The position numbers were made by a program, and so were the translations under genes. 58,237 nucleotides of DNA from Aliiglaciecola sp. (GTDB lineage Bacteria; Pseudomonadota; Gammaproteobacteria; Enterobacterales; Alteromonadaceae): contig JAOMVH010000004.1 of assembly GCA_028356795.1 (NCBI GenBank), positions 1-58,237 on the forward strand. The letters are read 5' to 3'. Shown here in pieces: positions 10,322-21,039 of the stretch. The notes beneath the pieces are model-generated. The model did not search any database. It saw only the letters and a program-made list of their open reading frames with translations, and was not told the origin of the DNA. Within the stretch, counting starts at the first letter, position 1; the number at the start of each line of letters is the position of its first letter.

Positions 10322-11128
10322 TCAATCGCTTGGTTTATATCGCTCATACAGCATAGCTTTATCGATGTTTTGGGCTTCGACTATAATTTTTTTGACTAAT
10401 ACCTGATAGGTATTTGCGAACTTCTCACTAAAAATGATGTACGCAGGGTTTGATAAATAAGGTGGGTATAGGGTTTCAAAATTTGTAAACCCTTTAGATT
10501 CTGCTTTGGTTTCGATTGGGTAAAGACCATCCATCGCACAGACTTGTACAATAGCATCAACCCGCCCTTTTTCTAACATTCGATATTTTTCAATGGGGTT
10601 AAAAAGAACCAGCCATTGGGGTTCGATGGACGGACTATGCTTTTTCGAAAAGCCTGCTTCTATCCCCACCAAAAAGCTAGTTTTGCCTTGCATACCTAAA
10701 CGTGTTTTTTGTTTTTGTCTGCCAGCAATAGTAGAAAAACATACCTCAGCATTAGATACGACTGTGTCATTTAGTTCAAACCCTAAGTTTGAAGGATAAA
10801 CAACCCTTTTGCGATCAACATCATAGCCACCGATCATCATATCCACTTCTCCACTTTCGAGATCGGCGTTGCATCGTTTCCAAGGGCGTTTTACAAAATC
10901 AATAGTGACATTGGGAAATCGGGTTTCAGTGAATATTTGTTCTATTATATCGGGATTAATCCCTGTCAATACACCGTTTCGAGTAAAGGAGAAGGGATAA
11001 ACGTCGCTTTGCGGAACGCAAAACGCTATTATGGTTTGCGTCACTGGCTTCCCAGCCGAGAGTACGCCGTATGATGGCAACATCAAGGCTACTAGCAAAA
11101 ATTTTGAAATGTACCTAAACCAATTCAT
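10322..11128 (-). CDS. Periplasmic amino-acid-type solute-binding protein
   Basis: Family 3 (SBP_bac_3, PBPb) substrate-binding domain protein of 268 residues with a Sec signal peptide (FLLVALMLPSYGVLSAG). The mature part has the family layout, with GVLTGINPDIIEQIF near the N-terminus and LESGEVDMMIGG. No permease or ATPase gene is adjacent, so it may be an orphan binding protein or act with a distant transporter. The ATG at 11128 is preferred; an upstream in-frame TTG at 11176 would disrupt the signal peptide. Ligand unknown. Confidence 0.8.
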   Translation of the reverse strand: MNWFRYISKFLLVALMLPSYGVLSAGKPVTQTIIAFCVPQSDVYPFSFTRNGVLTGINPDIIEQIFTETRFPNVTIDFVKRPWKRCNADLESGEVDMMIGGYDVDRKRVVYPSNLGFELNDTVVSNAEVCFSTIAGRQKQKTRLGMQGKTSFLVGIEAGFSKKHSPSIEPQWLVLFNPIEKYRMLEKGRVDAIVQVCAMDGLYPIETKAESKGFTNFETLYPPYLSNPAYIIFSEKFANTYQVLVKKIIVEAQNIDKAMLYERYKPSD

Positions 11129-11320
11129 TAAAAATCCACTACATAATAAGCCTATAAGTGTGCAAAAATAATTCAAAATAACGAAACTTGCTTTCCATTC
11201 AGAGTATAGAACCTGAATTTTATTTTAGCGATATCTACTAAGATAAATTTATCTATTCATTTCAAAGAATTACAAAACTACTTTTTGACTAGGCTATTAA
11301 CAAAAATTGACAATTTGTCC

Positions 11321-11662
<342 letters not shown>

Positions 11663-11696
11663 TTATCCTTATTAAAATTCCTACACTAAGGCCTGT

Positions 11697-12527
11697 TTAG
11701 TCGTAAACGGTTGGTATAGGCACTCGTTTATGTTGAGTTTTAACGTATATGTCCACCAACTTGTTTTCAATTTCAACCGGTACTGTTTTACCTTCTAAGA
11801 AATCATCAATCTGATCATAGGTGATACCTAATGCTTGTTCATCGGATTTTTGAGGGGATAGAGTTTCCAGATCGGCGGTTGGCGCTTTATGCACCAATAT
11901 GTCAGGCGCGCCCATATGCGTAGCTAGTTGTCTCACTTGTCGCTTGTTTAAACCAAACAATGGGGCTAGGTCACAAGCGCCATCTCCATATTTGGTGTAA
12001 AAGCCAGTAATATTTTCGGCAGAATGATCGGTCCCCAAGACAAGGCCATTCAACATGCCTGCAATTTCATATTGAACAACCATACGAGTTCTTGCTTTTA
12101 CATTTCCTTTGACGAAATCTCGTTTCTTCGCATTCTGCGGCAAAAGATCTATTGATTGCAATGCATCCGATGTTTGCGCATGAATCGCATCAGCACCAGG
12201 TTGAACGTTGACAGATACGGATTTTGAAGGCTGAATAAACTCGATGCTCAGTTGTGCATCTTGCTCATCTGCTTGAATTTGATATGGAAGTCTAACTGCA
12301 ATAAATTGATATTCACTCTGGGAGCCGTCATTTAGTTCATTCACTGCGATTTGCGCAAGTCGTCCCAGTGTGCATGAATCAACACCACCGCTAATACCCA
12401 GCACCAAGGTTTTTGAACCTGAATGCTGAAGCTGCTTTTTGATAAAACCGACCCGTTTAGCGATTTCTTGTTCAACGTCAATGTCGGGGAGAACTCGCAT
12501 TTCCTGCAAAATGGCTTGTTTGTGCAT
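11697..12527 (-). CDS. nadE: NH3-dependent NAD+ synthetase
   Basis: Final enzyme of NAD synthesis, amidating nicotinate adenine dinucleotide. The 276-residue, single-domain form lacks a glutaminase domain, so free ammonia is the nitrogen donor. The ATP-pyrophosphatase loop SGGVDS is at 46-51. [26 protein letters not shown] is the family's substrate-binding segment, read here in two parts around the tyrosine-lysine pair. It is upstream of glnB in the same direction and divergent from the pseudopilin gene. Confidence 0.97.
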   Translation of the reverse strand: MHKQAILQEMRVLPDIDVEQEIAKRVGFIKKQLQHSGSKTLVLGISGGVDSCTLGRLAQIAVNELNDGSQSEYQFIAVRLPYQIQADEQDAQLSIEFIQPSKSVSVNVQPGADAIHAQTSDALQSIDLLPQNAKKRDFVKGNVKARTRMVVQYEIAGMLNGLVLGTDHSAENITGFYTKYGDGACDLAPLFGLNKRQVRQLATHMGAPDILVHKAPTADLETLSPQKSDEQALGITYDQIDDFLEGKTVPVEIENKLVDIYVKTQHKRVPIPTVYD

Positions 12528-12772
12528 GTTTTTTCTCTGTATTTTATACTTAACTGCTTATATTCAGCTGCAATCATAAGATTTTTGCAGCAGACCGCAA
12601 ATCATTTTCACACTGATTTGTCTGTGTGTGGGCATAGGTCAATACTGGGTTACTTATTTATATACCCAAAACATGTGAATAGTGAGTACACTTTAACCTT
12701 ACAATGGTGAGTAAGATCCCAATTCGGTTCACGGCCATAAAATATGAAACAACAATTGAGAAATCGTACTTA

Positions 12773-13333
12773 ATGAATAACAGATTATTGATGCAAAAAG
12801 GTCTGACACTGATAGAGCTGATGATTGGCTTGGTGATTCTTGGCGTTGTATTGACAGTTGCCCTGCCTGCTGCACAAAGTATTGTTAATAAAAATCGGAT
12901 TGTCTCTGAAATCAATGAAATTAGTGGCATCATTCAATTTGCCCGAGTAAACGCAGTAGATGAACAACTAGAGACCATAGTTTGCCCCACTGCCGACTTC
13001 TCAACGTGTACGACCAATTGGAACCAAGTGAAAATGGTATTTGGTGATGAAGACGGTAACGGTCAAAGGGGAAATGATGAAGACATACTAGTGGCCACAT
13101 CCCTGATATCAAGCAACAATTACGTCATTGGGCCCTCGCAATCTATTCAATTTTTTCCCAATGGATCAGCTGATAGCCAATCGCTTATTTTGATTTGTCA
13201 TAAGGACAAAGAAGCTATCTATGCCAGACAATTAACCATAACGCCTCAGGGGCGCGTTAAGATGAGCCAAGACAGAAACAACAGTGACGGTATTCATGAA
13301 AACGATGCAGGTACGGACTTGAGTTGTCCCTAA
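12773..13333 (+). CDS. GspH/FimT family type IV pseudopilin
   Basis: Minor pseudopilin of 186 residues. Its class III signal peptide MNNRLLMQKG is cut after Gly10, and the mature protein begins LTLIELMIGLVILGVV with the conserved Glu5. The C-terminal beta-domain has acidic EDGNGQRGNDED and a hydrophobic strand pattern typical of GspH/FimT, plus several cysteines that may form disulfides. An earlier in-frame start at 12704 would place 23 extra residues before the prepilin signal, which is atypical. No other pilus genes are adjacent; it probably acts with a type IV pilus or type II secretion machine encoded elsewhere. Confidence 0.88.
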   Translation: MNNRLLMQKGLTLIELMIGLVILGVVLTVALPAAQSIVNKNRIVSEINEISGIIQFARVNAVDEQLETIVCPTADFSTCTTNWNQVKMVFGDEDGNGQRGNDEDILVATSLISSNNYVIGPSQSIQFFPNGSADSQSLILICHKDKEAIYARQLTITPQGRVKMSQDRNNSDGIHENDAGTDLSCP

Positions 13334-13376
13334 ACAAGATAATTTATCACCTTTAAAGATAGTGACTGGGCGAATG

Positions 13377-13634
13377 CTAATCCATTTTACTGATCGCTTT
13401 AAGCTTTAACTCGAAGTTTTCTAACTGCTCTGACTTTTCATAGTCAAAATGATATTGGTTGTGAAAGCCAAACCTCAGAGACACATAAGCGTCCTCAAGA
13501 TAAACCGTGTAACCATCAAGATCGGTATAGGCTTTAACTCCATCTAAAACGTAAGCGTCATTAACTTTTTCACCATGTTGACGAACTTTTTCAAACACAG
13601 ACAAAATAAAACGACTGTCTAATTCATTTTTCAT
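13377..13634 (-). CDS. DUF3081-type small protein
   Basis: An 85-residue acidic, soluble-looking protein beginning MKNELDSRFILSVFEKVRQHGE. This resembles the uncharacterised DUF3081 family of Vibrio/Alteromonadales; I recognise the family only by its pattern. AGGAG stands 8 nt before the ATG at 13634, so the upstream in-frame start at 13655 is rejected. The ribosome site lies in a small hairpin (13643-13658). It is downstream of the beta-barrel gene on the same strand and converges with the pseudopilin gene. No function known. Confidence 0.7.
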   Translation of the reverse strand: MKNELDSRFILSVFEKVRQHGEKVNDAYVLDGVKAYTDLDGYTVYLEDAYVSLRFGFHNQYHFDYEKSEQLENFELKLKAISKMD

Positions 13635-13642
13635 GCTTAACT

Positions 13643-13658
13643 CCTTTGGTTGCAAAGG
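13643..13658 (-). promoter_or_regulatory. Hairpin covering the ribosome site of the DUF3081-type gene
   Basis: On the minus strand CCTTTG-CAAC-CAAAGG forms a perfect 6-bp stem with a 4-nt loop, and its 3' arm is part of the AAGGAG ribosome-binding sequence. The stem could dampen translation or act as a weak boundary after the upstream beta-barrel gene. Seen in sequence; function inferred. Confidence 0.35.
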
Positions 13659-13685
13659 AAAAGGCGCTATTTGAAAGGATTAACC

Positions 13686-14315
13686 TTAGAAGTTATAACG
13701 CAACCCAAGATAGGCAGCATTATTTTCAAATCCGTTCTCACCCTTGATGTGTTCAACCTCTGTACGTAGCATCAAATTGACACCTAGGTAGAAATCGAAA
13801 CCCACACCAAATACACCGGCAAAAATACCTTCGTCGTATTCACAAAGTGTGAGGTTTTCACCACTATCAAGGCTAAATGCTCGTGCAGAACCGACTTCAC
13901 ATTCGGTGCTTTCAACTACGTCTTGACCTTTTAAATCAACGTTTAATACGCCCAAACGATAAAAAAGCTCACCAGTGTTGCTCGATGCCTTACCTAAAAT
14001 TGAAGCATAGAGTGCATCAGCTTCTAATCCAAAGTCGGTTTGATTCAGTTCGTCAGTTGTCGTTGGCAAGGCATCAACGAGGGATTGATTCGATAGCCTT
14101 TGGTAACCAAACTCTGCATACCATTGACGATGAAATTCATATCCAATTCCAAACTTATAACTGCTGCCTTTGGCATCGCCGTAATCAAAGTCACTGTTTG
14201 CCATACCCCCACTTACCACGCCATACATTTCGTCGATAGCAAAAACACGTGGTGACGACAATAAACTCAAAGCCAGTAGAATAAGAAGAGTAAACTTCAC
14301 GATAAATCCTTTCAT
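13686..14315 (-). CDS. Small outer-membrane beta-barrel protein
   Basis: A 209-residue protein with a clear Sec signal peptide (LLILLALSLLSSPRVFA) and alternating beta-strands throughout. It ends AYLGLRYNF, with the terminal aromatic residue expected of Bam-inserted outer-membrane proteins. Probably an 8-strand OmpA/OmpW-like transmembrane domain without a peptidoglycan-binding part. Two cysteine pairs in an extracellular-type loop (ESTECEVGS, LTLCEYDE) may form a disulfide. Specific role unknown. It is followed by the DUF3081-type gene on the same strand. Confidence 0.75.
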   Translation of the reverse strand: MKGFIVKFTLLILLALSLLSSPRVFAIDEMYGVVSGGMANSDFDYGDAKGSSYKFGIGYEFHRQWYAEFGYQRLSNQSLVDALPTTTDELNQTDFGLEADALYASILGKASSNTGELFYRLGVLNVDLKGQDVVESTECEVGSARAFSLDSGENLTLCEYDEGIFAGVFGVGFDFYLGVNLMLRTEVEHIKGENGFENNAAYLGLRYNF

Positions 14316-14714
14316 TGTTGTTCAGTTCAAATAGTTTGATACGGGTAGGACGACTTCATCTAATTATAGAATGATAAACCAGACATGATATGTGACATCC
14401 AATTTTATTTGGGTAAATCATGGTAAATGTCATTATTTAGCCCCAAACTGGGAAGTAAACGCCTCTCAATAACGACAGTTACTAGTTTTCGACGTTTTTT
14501 ATCCACTATTTAGTGATATTCAGATAAAACTAAAAACCAAATACTAACGTAAAATGGTTAGTTGTGTTACGGGTTTTTCATTTTTAGTTAGAAAAGTTTA
14601 GAGCTGAACTTACTTCTAAGATAAGCATTTAACACCAAAAGTAACGACTCGCTTTTAATCCGCATACAAATTGCAGTAAGCTGAGGCTAATAAATAGAGT
14701 GAAAACACCGTCTT
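14316..14714. other. 399-bp intergenic region, AT-rich
   Basis: Divergent space between the beta-barrel gene and the small lipoprotein gene. I see no credible coding sequence or RNA gene. It contains a 12-bp near-palindrome CACTATTTAGTG at 14504-14515 and several A/T tracts, so it presumably carries both promoters. No clear -35/-10 pair could be chosen. Confidence 0.5.
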
Positions 14715-16284
<1,570 letters not shown>

Positions 16285-16285
<1 letters not shown>

Positions 16286-17136
16286 TGGCTAACTGGGAGC
16301 TAGTTTCGTCGGCAGCAAGTTTTGGAGGCCAACAGCAAAGATATCGTCACCAGTCTGATAGCTTGAACTGCCAAATGCATGTCAGTGTTTTTGTTCCTCC
16401 TCAAGCCCAAAAAAGCCACCGTCTACCCGTATTGTATTGGTTGAGCGGCCTCACTTGTACCGACGAAAATTTTGTGATCAAAGCCTCAGCACAAAGAATA
16501 GCGGCTGAATTGGGAATGATTATTGTTGCTCCGGATACCAGTCCGCGGGGTGAGCAAGTTGCAGATGACCAAGGCTATGATTTAGGTCAAGGTGCCGGTT
16601 TTTATGTAAATGCCACCCAAGCGCCTTGGGACCAACACTATCAGATATACGACTATATCGTTGAGGAATTGCCAGCTTTGATTCGCCAGCACTTTCACTG
16701 CAAACAAAAAGCGTCAATAGCGGGACATTCAATGGGTGGCCACGGTGCGCTCATTGTTGGCTTATCGAATGTTCAACAATATATGTCTATTTCTGCCTTT
16801 GCACCTATCGTCAACCCGATGGAGTGTGATTGGGGTAAAAAGGCCCTTGGTGCTTATTTAGGTGACGATACGACTCACTGGGAGCAATACGATGCCTGCC
16901 ACTTGTTGAAGCAACAGGGACAATTTCTGCAACTACCGATCTTGATTGATCAAGGCTTAGATGATGACTTTTTAACGTCACAAAAACTCACCAAACCCTT
17001 TGATGAGTTGACCAAAAAGATCAACTACCCAGCGCAAGTCAATTACCATCCAAACTATGATCATAGCTACTTTTTCATCGCCACTTTCATTGAAACCCAT
17101 TTGCGCTTTCACTATAAACACCTAATGAGCCAATAG
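16285..17136 (+). CDS. frmB: S-formylglutathione hydrolase
   Basis: Esterase D-type alpha/beta hydrolase, 283 residues, releasing formate and glutathione from S-formylglutathione. The nucleophile elbow AGHSMGGHG contains Ser149; the catalytic Asp is expected in QGLDDDFL and the His in NYDHSYFF near the C-terminus. It completes the glutathione-dependent formaldehyde pathway with frmA, whose stop overlaps its ATG. The next gene (symporter) starts in a TAGTG overlap, so all three are one operon. The fghA name is equally valid. Confidence 0.96.
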
Positions 17137-18203
17137 TGGCAAGCAGTAGTCAATCTCGCCCGCATTTTGCTAGTCGACTGGGTTTTGTCTTTGCCGCTGC
17201 TGGTTCTGCCGTCGGATTGGGAAACATTTGGGGTTTCCCAACCCAAGTGGCTAATCATGGTGGCGGCGCATTTATTGCTATCTATATCGCTGTTTTGTTG
17301 GTGTTGGCTGTCCCTGCTCTATACGCTGAATTATCCATAGGCTTTCATGCACGGGCAAACCCCGTTGACGCGCTGACACTAAGCTGCCCTGGGGCACCAA
17401 AACTTGGGCGCGTACTTGGGCTAACCAGTATATTTGCTGCGATCATGATGCTCGGGTTTTACAATATATTAGCGGGCTGGATGCTAGCCCATGCGGCAGG
17501 GAGTGTATTCGAACTATTTGGCTGGAGTGATGCCTATCAATTTGTAACGCAAAACTCTATTGCACGTAACCTAATATTTAGTGGTTTAGTGGTTGCCTTA
17601 ACCGCCTCAATTATATTGGCCGGTGTTCAACGAGGAATTGAAACCTGGTCTAAACGATTGATGCCATTGTTGTTAGCCTTGTTAATTTGTTTGATCATCT
17701 ATGTACTAACTTTGCCCGGTGCATTGCTAGGATTAACTCAATTTCTGGCACCGGATACTGCCGTATTCAGTGAGCCGAAACTCTATTTAGCGGCAATGGG
17801 GCAAGCGTTTTTTTCGTTGTCTGTCGGTGTTGGTGGAATGATGATTTATAGTTCTTATTTACGAAAAAATGAGAACCTCAGCAAACTCACTTTCTCAGTT
17901 GCAGGGCTAGACACCTTAGTGGCCATTTTAGCAGGCTTGCTAATTATTCCCGCTTTGTTTGCTGCCAAACACGTAGGCCTGACAATTATGAGTAATGGCG
18001 AGTTAATTGGCCGAAGTCAATTGATCTTCGAGGTTCTTCCTGCCTTATTCAGTGGTATCAGTTGGTTTGGCATATTACTTGGTGCTGCATTTTTTGGCCT
18101 AATGAGCATTGCTTCCATCACAAGTACCATATCTAGTTGTGAAGTCCCGGTGAGTTACCTAACCGAATCACAAAACATGACTCGCCGCAAAGCCGTATTG
18201 TTA

Positions 18204-18225
18204 TACCAATCCACCTTAATATGTG
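18204..18225 (+). repeat. Left terminal inverted repeat of the MITE-like element
   Basis: 22 bp, begins TACCAATCC and ends TATGTG; exactly complementary to 18445-18466. Beyond it the two arms are only partly similar (CTCACTCAGCGAG against ATCAGCTCAGAAG). Confidence 0.9.
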
Positions 18226-18444
18226 CTCACTCAGCGAGAGTTAAAATGGCGTATATCAAGGCGTATTGTTGAAGGTCTAACGGGTTAAATCGATACAATA
18301 CAACAAAGAGATACGCCATTTTAAACTCGCCCGCAGGGAAGCTCTGATAAGCTTTTTATCTGCATTGCATACTTTTAAAAGGGAGCAACCATTACTACAA
18401 GCATGCGCTTTGCTAAAAAACTTATCAGAAGCTTCTGAGCTGAT

Positions 18445-18466
18445 CACATATTAAGGTGGATTGGTA
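18445..18466 (-). repeat. Right terminal inverted repeat of the MITE-like element
   Basis: 22 bp, begins CACATA and ends GGATTGGTA on the plus strand; the exact reverse complement of 18204-18225. Confidence 0.9.
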
Positions 18467-18735
18467 TTAGTTAGTATTGTAGTTTTGAGTTTAAACTGCG
18501 TCATTATTTTCAACTTTGAGGTTTTATTTAGAGCCGTCATTGGTCTATTAACACACTTTATGTTGCCATTAATGGGCTTGTGTTACTTTATCGTCATTGG
18601 CTGGTTCCGAGACTGGCCCAAAGCCACAGCACCTTCAGTGCTGGCCAGCATTCTCAAATGGCATATCCGCATCACCTGCCCGCTACTCATGCTACTGGTT
18701 TTCTACAACGTTATTTAGCGCTTTATGAATAGCAA

Positions 18736-18757
18736 AAACCCCGTTTTCACGGGGTTT
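18736..18757. terminator. Bidirectional rho-independent terminator
   Basis: AAACCCCGT-TTTC-ACGGGGTTT is a perfect 9-bp stem with a 4-nt loop between the convergent symporter and dehydrogenase genes. On the minus strand it is followed by TTTTT, and on the plus strand by TTTCATTT, so it serves the leftward dehydrogenase gene best and can also stop the frm operon. Confidence 0.85.
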
Positions 18758-18770
18758 CATTTACGTCATA

Positions 18771-20888
18771 TTAATGGTGATGATGCTTATCTGGCAATGA
18801 CTCAATATAGGTAACAAGGTGCTCAATTTCTTGAGGTTTTAAGAAACCGCCCCAAGGAGGCATCAGTGCACTTTTACCAACGCCAACACCGCCTTTCTCA
18901 ATAATCGCCTTGATGGCCGCCGAATCAGTATTGTAATGATAGAGTGGCGAGGTCAAATCAGGCATCTCAACGCCTAGCAAACCAGAGTCAGGTCCTTTGC
19001 CATCACCGTTAACGCCATGGCATCGACCGCAATTAACTGCAAACAGTGCTGCCGTAGCTTTGTCATCATAACCTTTAGGGGTGTTGTCTTCTTCTTCTCT
19101 AAATACATTGGCTTGATCAGCATGTACCAGCTTTAACACTTCACCGCTTGGTTCAGACGCTGCCCCTAATGTGGTAATAATGATGCTGCCATCACGCAGT
19201 TGCACAACAGCACTCACACCACGTTGAGCATATTGATTAGCACGAGCGATCAATTCAACTTCTTCAACCTGCTCTTTATCTGATTCCATTACAAATATCT
19301 TGGCCGAATAGTTATCAGCAAAGACATATTTATCCATCAGTTCGGGATACATCTGCGAGCGATTTACAATTCCACCAATAACAGCCCGATCATAGGCGTT
19401 ATGTTCATAGGTATAAACCGGGCCTTGCTGCGGAATATCTAAGCTTTCCCATCCTTCCACACCACTTGGCTGACGGCCTTCTATCACTGGAAACTGGTAA
19501 TGTTTTCCTTTCTCAATTTTGTTTATTTCTTCCCAAATGGTTGAGCCGATATCGCCCAACCACAAATCATTGGTCTGTGGGTCAAACTTAAATCGAAATG
19601 GGTTTCTAAGACCTAAAGCATAAAACTCATTACGAATATTTGGGTTATCTAGAAACGGGTTGTCTTTAGGAATGTAGTAATTTTGAATCGTACCGATATC
19701 AAACGGTTGAGATATAGGCATGCTTCGCTGTGGATCCATATCAACATCAACTCTTAAGATTCCCGATCGGAATGTTTCTGCAGAGGTTCTAGCCTCCGGA
19801 GTATGCACGCCCTCACCGATTCCGATATACAGAAATCCATCAGGGCCGAATTCAACTGAACCGCCATTATGGAAGCCGGAATCGTTGCGTTCTAATTCAA
19901 ACAAAACCGTTTCTGTTGCATTATTAATCGCACTATCCTGTGAACGGATTTCAAATCTCGAAATCCGATTGTGCTGTTTATCTTCTGCACGGGTATCGGT
20001 GTAATACAAATACAAGTAGGGTTTGTTGGCCCCTTCATCGGCAAAACTAGGGTGGAAATCAAAGCCCAATGCGCCATTTTCCATCTCGACCTCGCCCATC
20101 AATTCAGACACATCAACGATGGTCTGGGCAGATGATGCATCCAAATTTTCAACCTTTAGAATTTTTCCACCACGCTCAAGAATATATAAAGAGGTGTCAT
20201 CGCCAGGTGCTTGACGCACTAAAAGAGGTTGTGAAAACTTCAGGTTTGGTAAATAGTTTCTAAATCCCCAATCGGACGTCTCGACAGGGTTAAACCAAAT
20301 TCTAACTTGGGTAATGGCATTGGCAATATCGCGATCTGAAGTGAACGCTTTGCCCATAACCAGTGGCACTAAAAAGTAAACCAGTGCTAACACGCCAGAG
20401 AAGCTGAAGATTCGCTTAAACATATTGGAAATGCCTGTTCCAATATTGGTTAACACGCTCTGCTTGTACCAAAGCATGTGGCAGACAGCAAAACCAATCA
20501 AATAAAGCAAGGTGGCGAACAAACCTATGGCTGCGATTAATTGAGGATCGTAGTTAATCGTAGTCGCCATGAATAAATAAAGAGAAGCAGTAGTGTAAGC
20601 ATACAAAAACCAGACATATTCGTTAGCAAATCGCTTGGCAGACGTAAAAGCCCCTGAGCCGTTTCGCCAATATGCCAGTCCGATTTGAATTGCATAAGTA
20701 ACAATGAATATTTTGACTATTTGCCACATGTCAGATTGACTGACATAAACATCAGGCAAGTGCAGTAATGCTTTGGGTATGATCGCAAAGTGTTGTGTAA
20801 ACCGATAACTCAACATTACGGTAACGGCAATTAGCACCAACTGTATCAAAGCGGTGATTGCAAAATGCTTACTACTTTTTTGAGTCAC
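18771..20888 (-). CDS. Membrane-anchored PQQ-type sugar dehydrogenase with C-terminal cytochrome c
   Basis: Three-part chimera of 705 residues. An N-terminal membrane domain has about five helices (about 10-32, 54-74, 88-109, 116-141 and 163-182). A glucose/sorbosone dehydrogenase-type beta-propeller spans about 215-590 (LYILERGGKILKV, NGALGFDFHPSF, FHNGGSVEFGPDGFLYIGIGEG, YALGLRNPFRFKFDP), known in the family to bind PQQ. A cytochrome c domain has haem motif CGRCH at 620-624 and likely axial Met676 in ALMPPWGG. The tail is KHHHH. The chosen start is the GTG at 20888 with AGGA 8 nt upstream; the TTG at 20906 lacks a ribosome site. Probably oxidises a periplasmic sugar or polyol and passes electrons to the respiratory chain. 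Substrate unknown. Confidence 0.82.
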   Translation of the reverse strand: MTQKSSKHFAITALIQLVLIAVTVMLSYRFTQHFAIIPKALLHLPDVYVSQSDMWQIVKIFIVTYAIQIGLAYWRNGSGAFTSAKRFANEYVWFLYAYTTASLYLFMATTINYDPQLIAAIGLFATLLYLIGFAVCHMLWYKQSVLTNIGTGISNMFKRIFSFSGVLALVYFLVPLVMGKAFTSDRDIANAITQVRIWFNPVETSDWGFRNYLPNLKFSQPLLVRQAPGDDTSLYILERGGKILKVENLDASSAQTIVDVSELMGEVEMENGALGFDFHPSFADEGANKPYLYLYYTDTRAEDKQHNRISRFEIRSQDSAINNATETVLFELERNDSGFHNGGSVEFGPDGFLYIGIGEGVHTPEARTSAETFRSGILRVDVDMDPQRSMPISQPFDIGTIQNYYIPKDNPFLDNPNIRNEFYALGLRNPFRFKFDPQTNDLWLGDIGSTIWEEINKIEKGKHYQFPVIEGRQPSGVEGWESLDIPQQGPVYTYEHNAYDRAVIGGIVNRSQMYPELMDKYVFADNYSAKIFVMESDKEQVEEVELIARANQYAQRGVSAVVQLRDGSIIITTLGAASEPSGEVLKLVHADQANVFREEEDNTPKGYDDKATAALFAVNCGRCHGVNGDGKGPDSGLLGVEMPDLTSPLYHYNTDSAAIKAIIEKGGVGVGKSALMPPWGGFLKPQEIEHLVTYIESLPDKHHHH

Positions 20889-21039
20889 AATATGTCCTGT
20901 ATACAAAAGTAAAGTGTTAAATAAAATGTAAAGTAGGCCTAGCCCAGCTAAGTGGCATTATATTGCCAGTCTAGTAGGAAAAAACACAAGATAATTCGTA
21001 ATTCAGCGGCCAAAAACTGCGATATATACTGAATTAGAA

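Larger units (their letters stand above)
18204..18466. mobile_element. MITE-like non-autonomous element, 263 bp
   Basis: Perfect 22-bp terminal inverted repeats (TACCAATCCACCTTAAT... and its complement) bound an element without any transposase frame. TTA on both sides (18201-18203 and 18467-18469) is the apparent target duplication. Inside are two further foldback pairs. GTTAAAATGGCGTAT (from 18240) pairs with ATACGCCATTTTAAAC (from 18311). CTGATAAGCTTTTTAT (near 18344) pairs with CTAAAAAACTTATCAG (near 18413). The clean interruption of a conserved transporter frame shows that it inserted. The mobilising transposase is not in the window. Confidence 0.85.
17136..18718 (+). pseudogene. NSS-family sodium-dependent transporter gene, interrupted by a MITE-like element
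   Basis: Neurotransmitter:sodium symporter (SNF/LeuT) family. The first 356 codons are intact: RLGFVFAAAGSAVGLGNIWGFP is the TM1 signature, followed by about nine hydrophobic segments. At 18203 the frame enters an inserted element and stops at 18272 after 22 foreign codons. The remaining 84 codons (LVSIVVLSLN to LLVFYNVI, with about three helices) resume at 18467 in another frame. Removing the insert plus one TTA restores a continuous frame of about 440 residues, the normal family size. The truncated product lacks its last helices and is probably inactive. GTG start in a TAGTG overlap with frmB. Confidence 0.88.

Noticed and set aside
14504-14515. Palindrome CACTATTTAGTG as a regulator operator
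   Set aside because: A single short site in AT-rich DNA with no matching regulator gene nearby; chance is likely.
18241-18440. Internal stems of the inserted element considered as a small RNA gene or attenuator
   Set aside because: The terminal repeats and target duplication explain the structure as a transposable element; no promoter or terminator marks an RNA gene.
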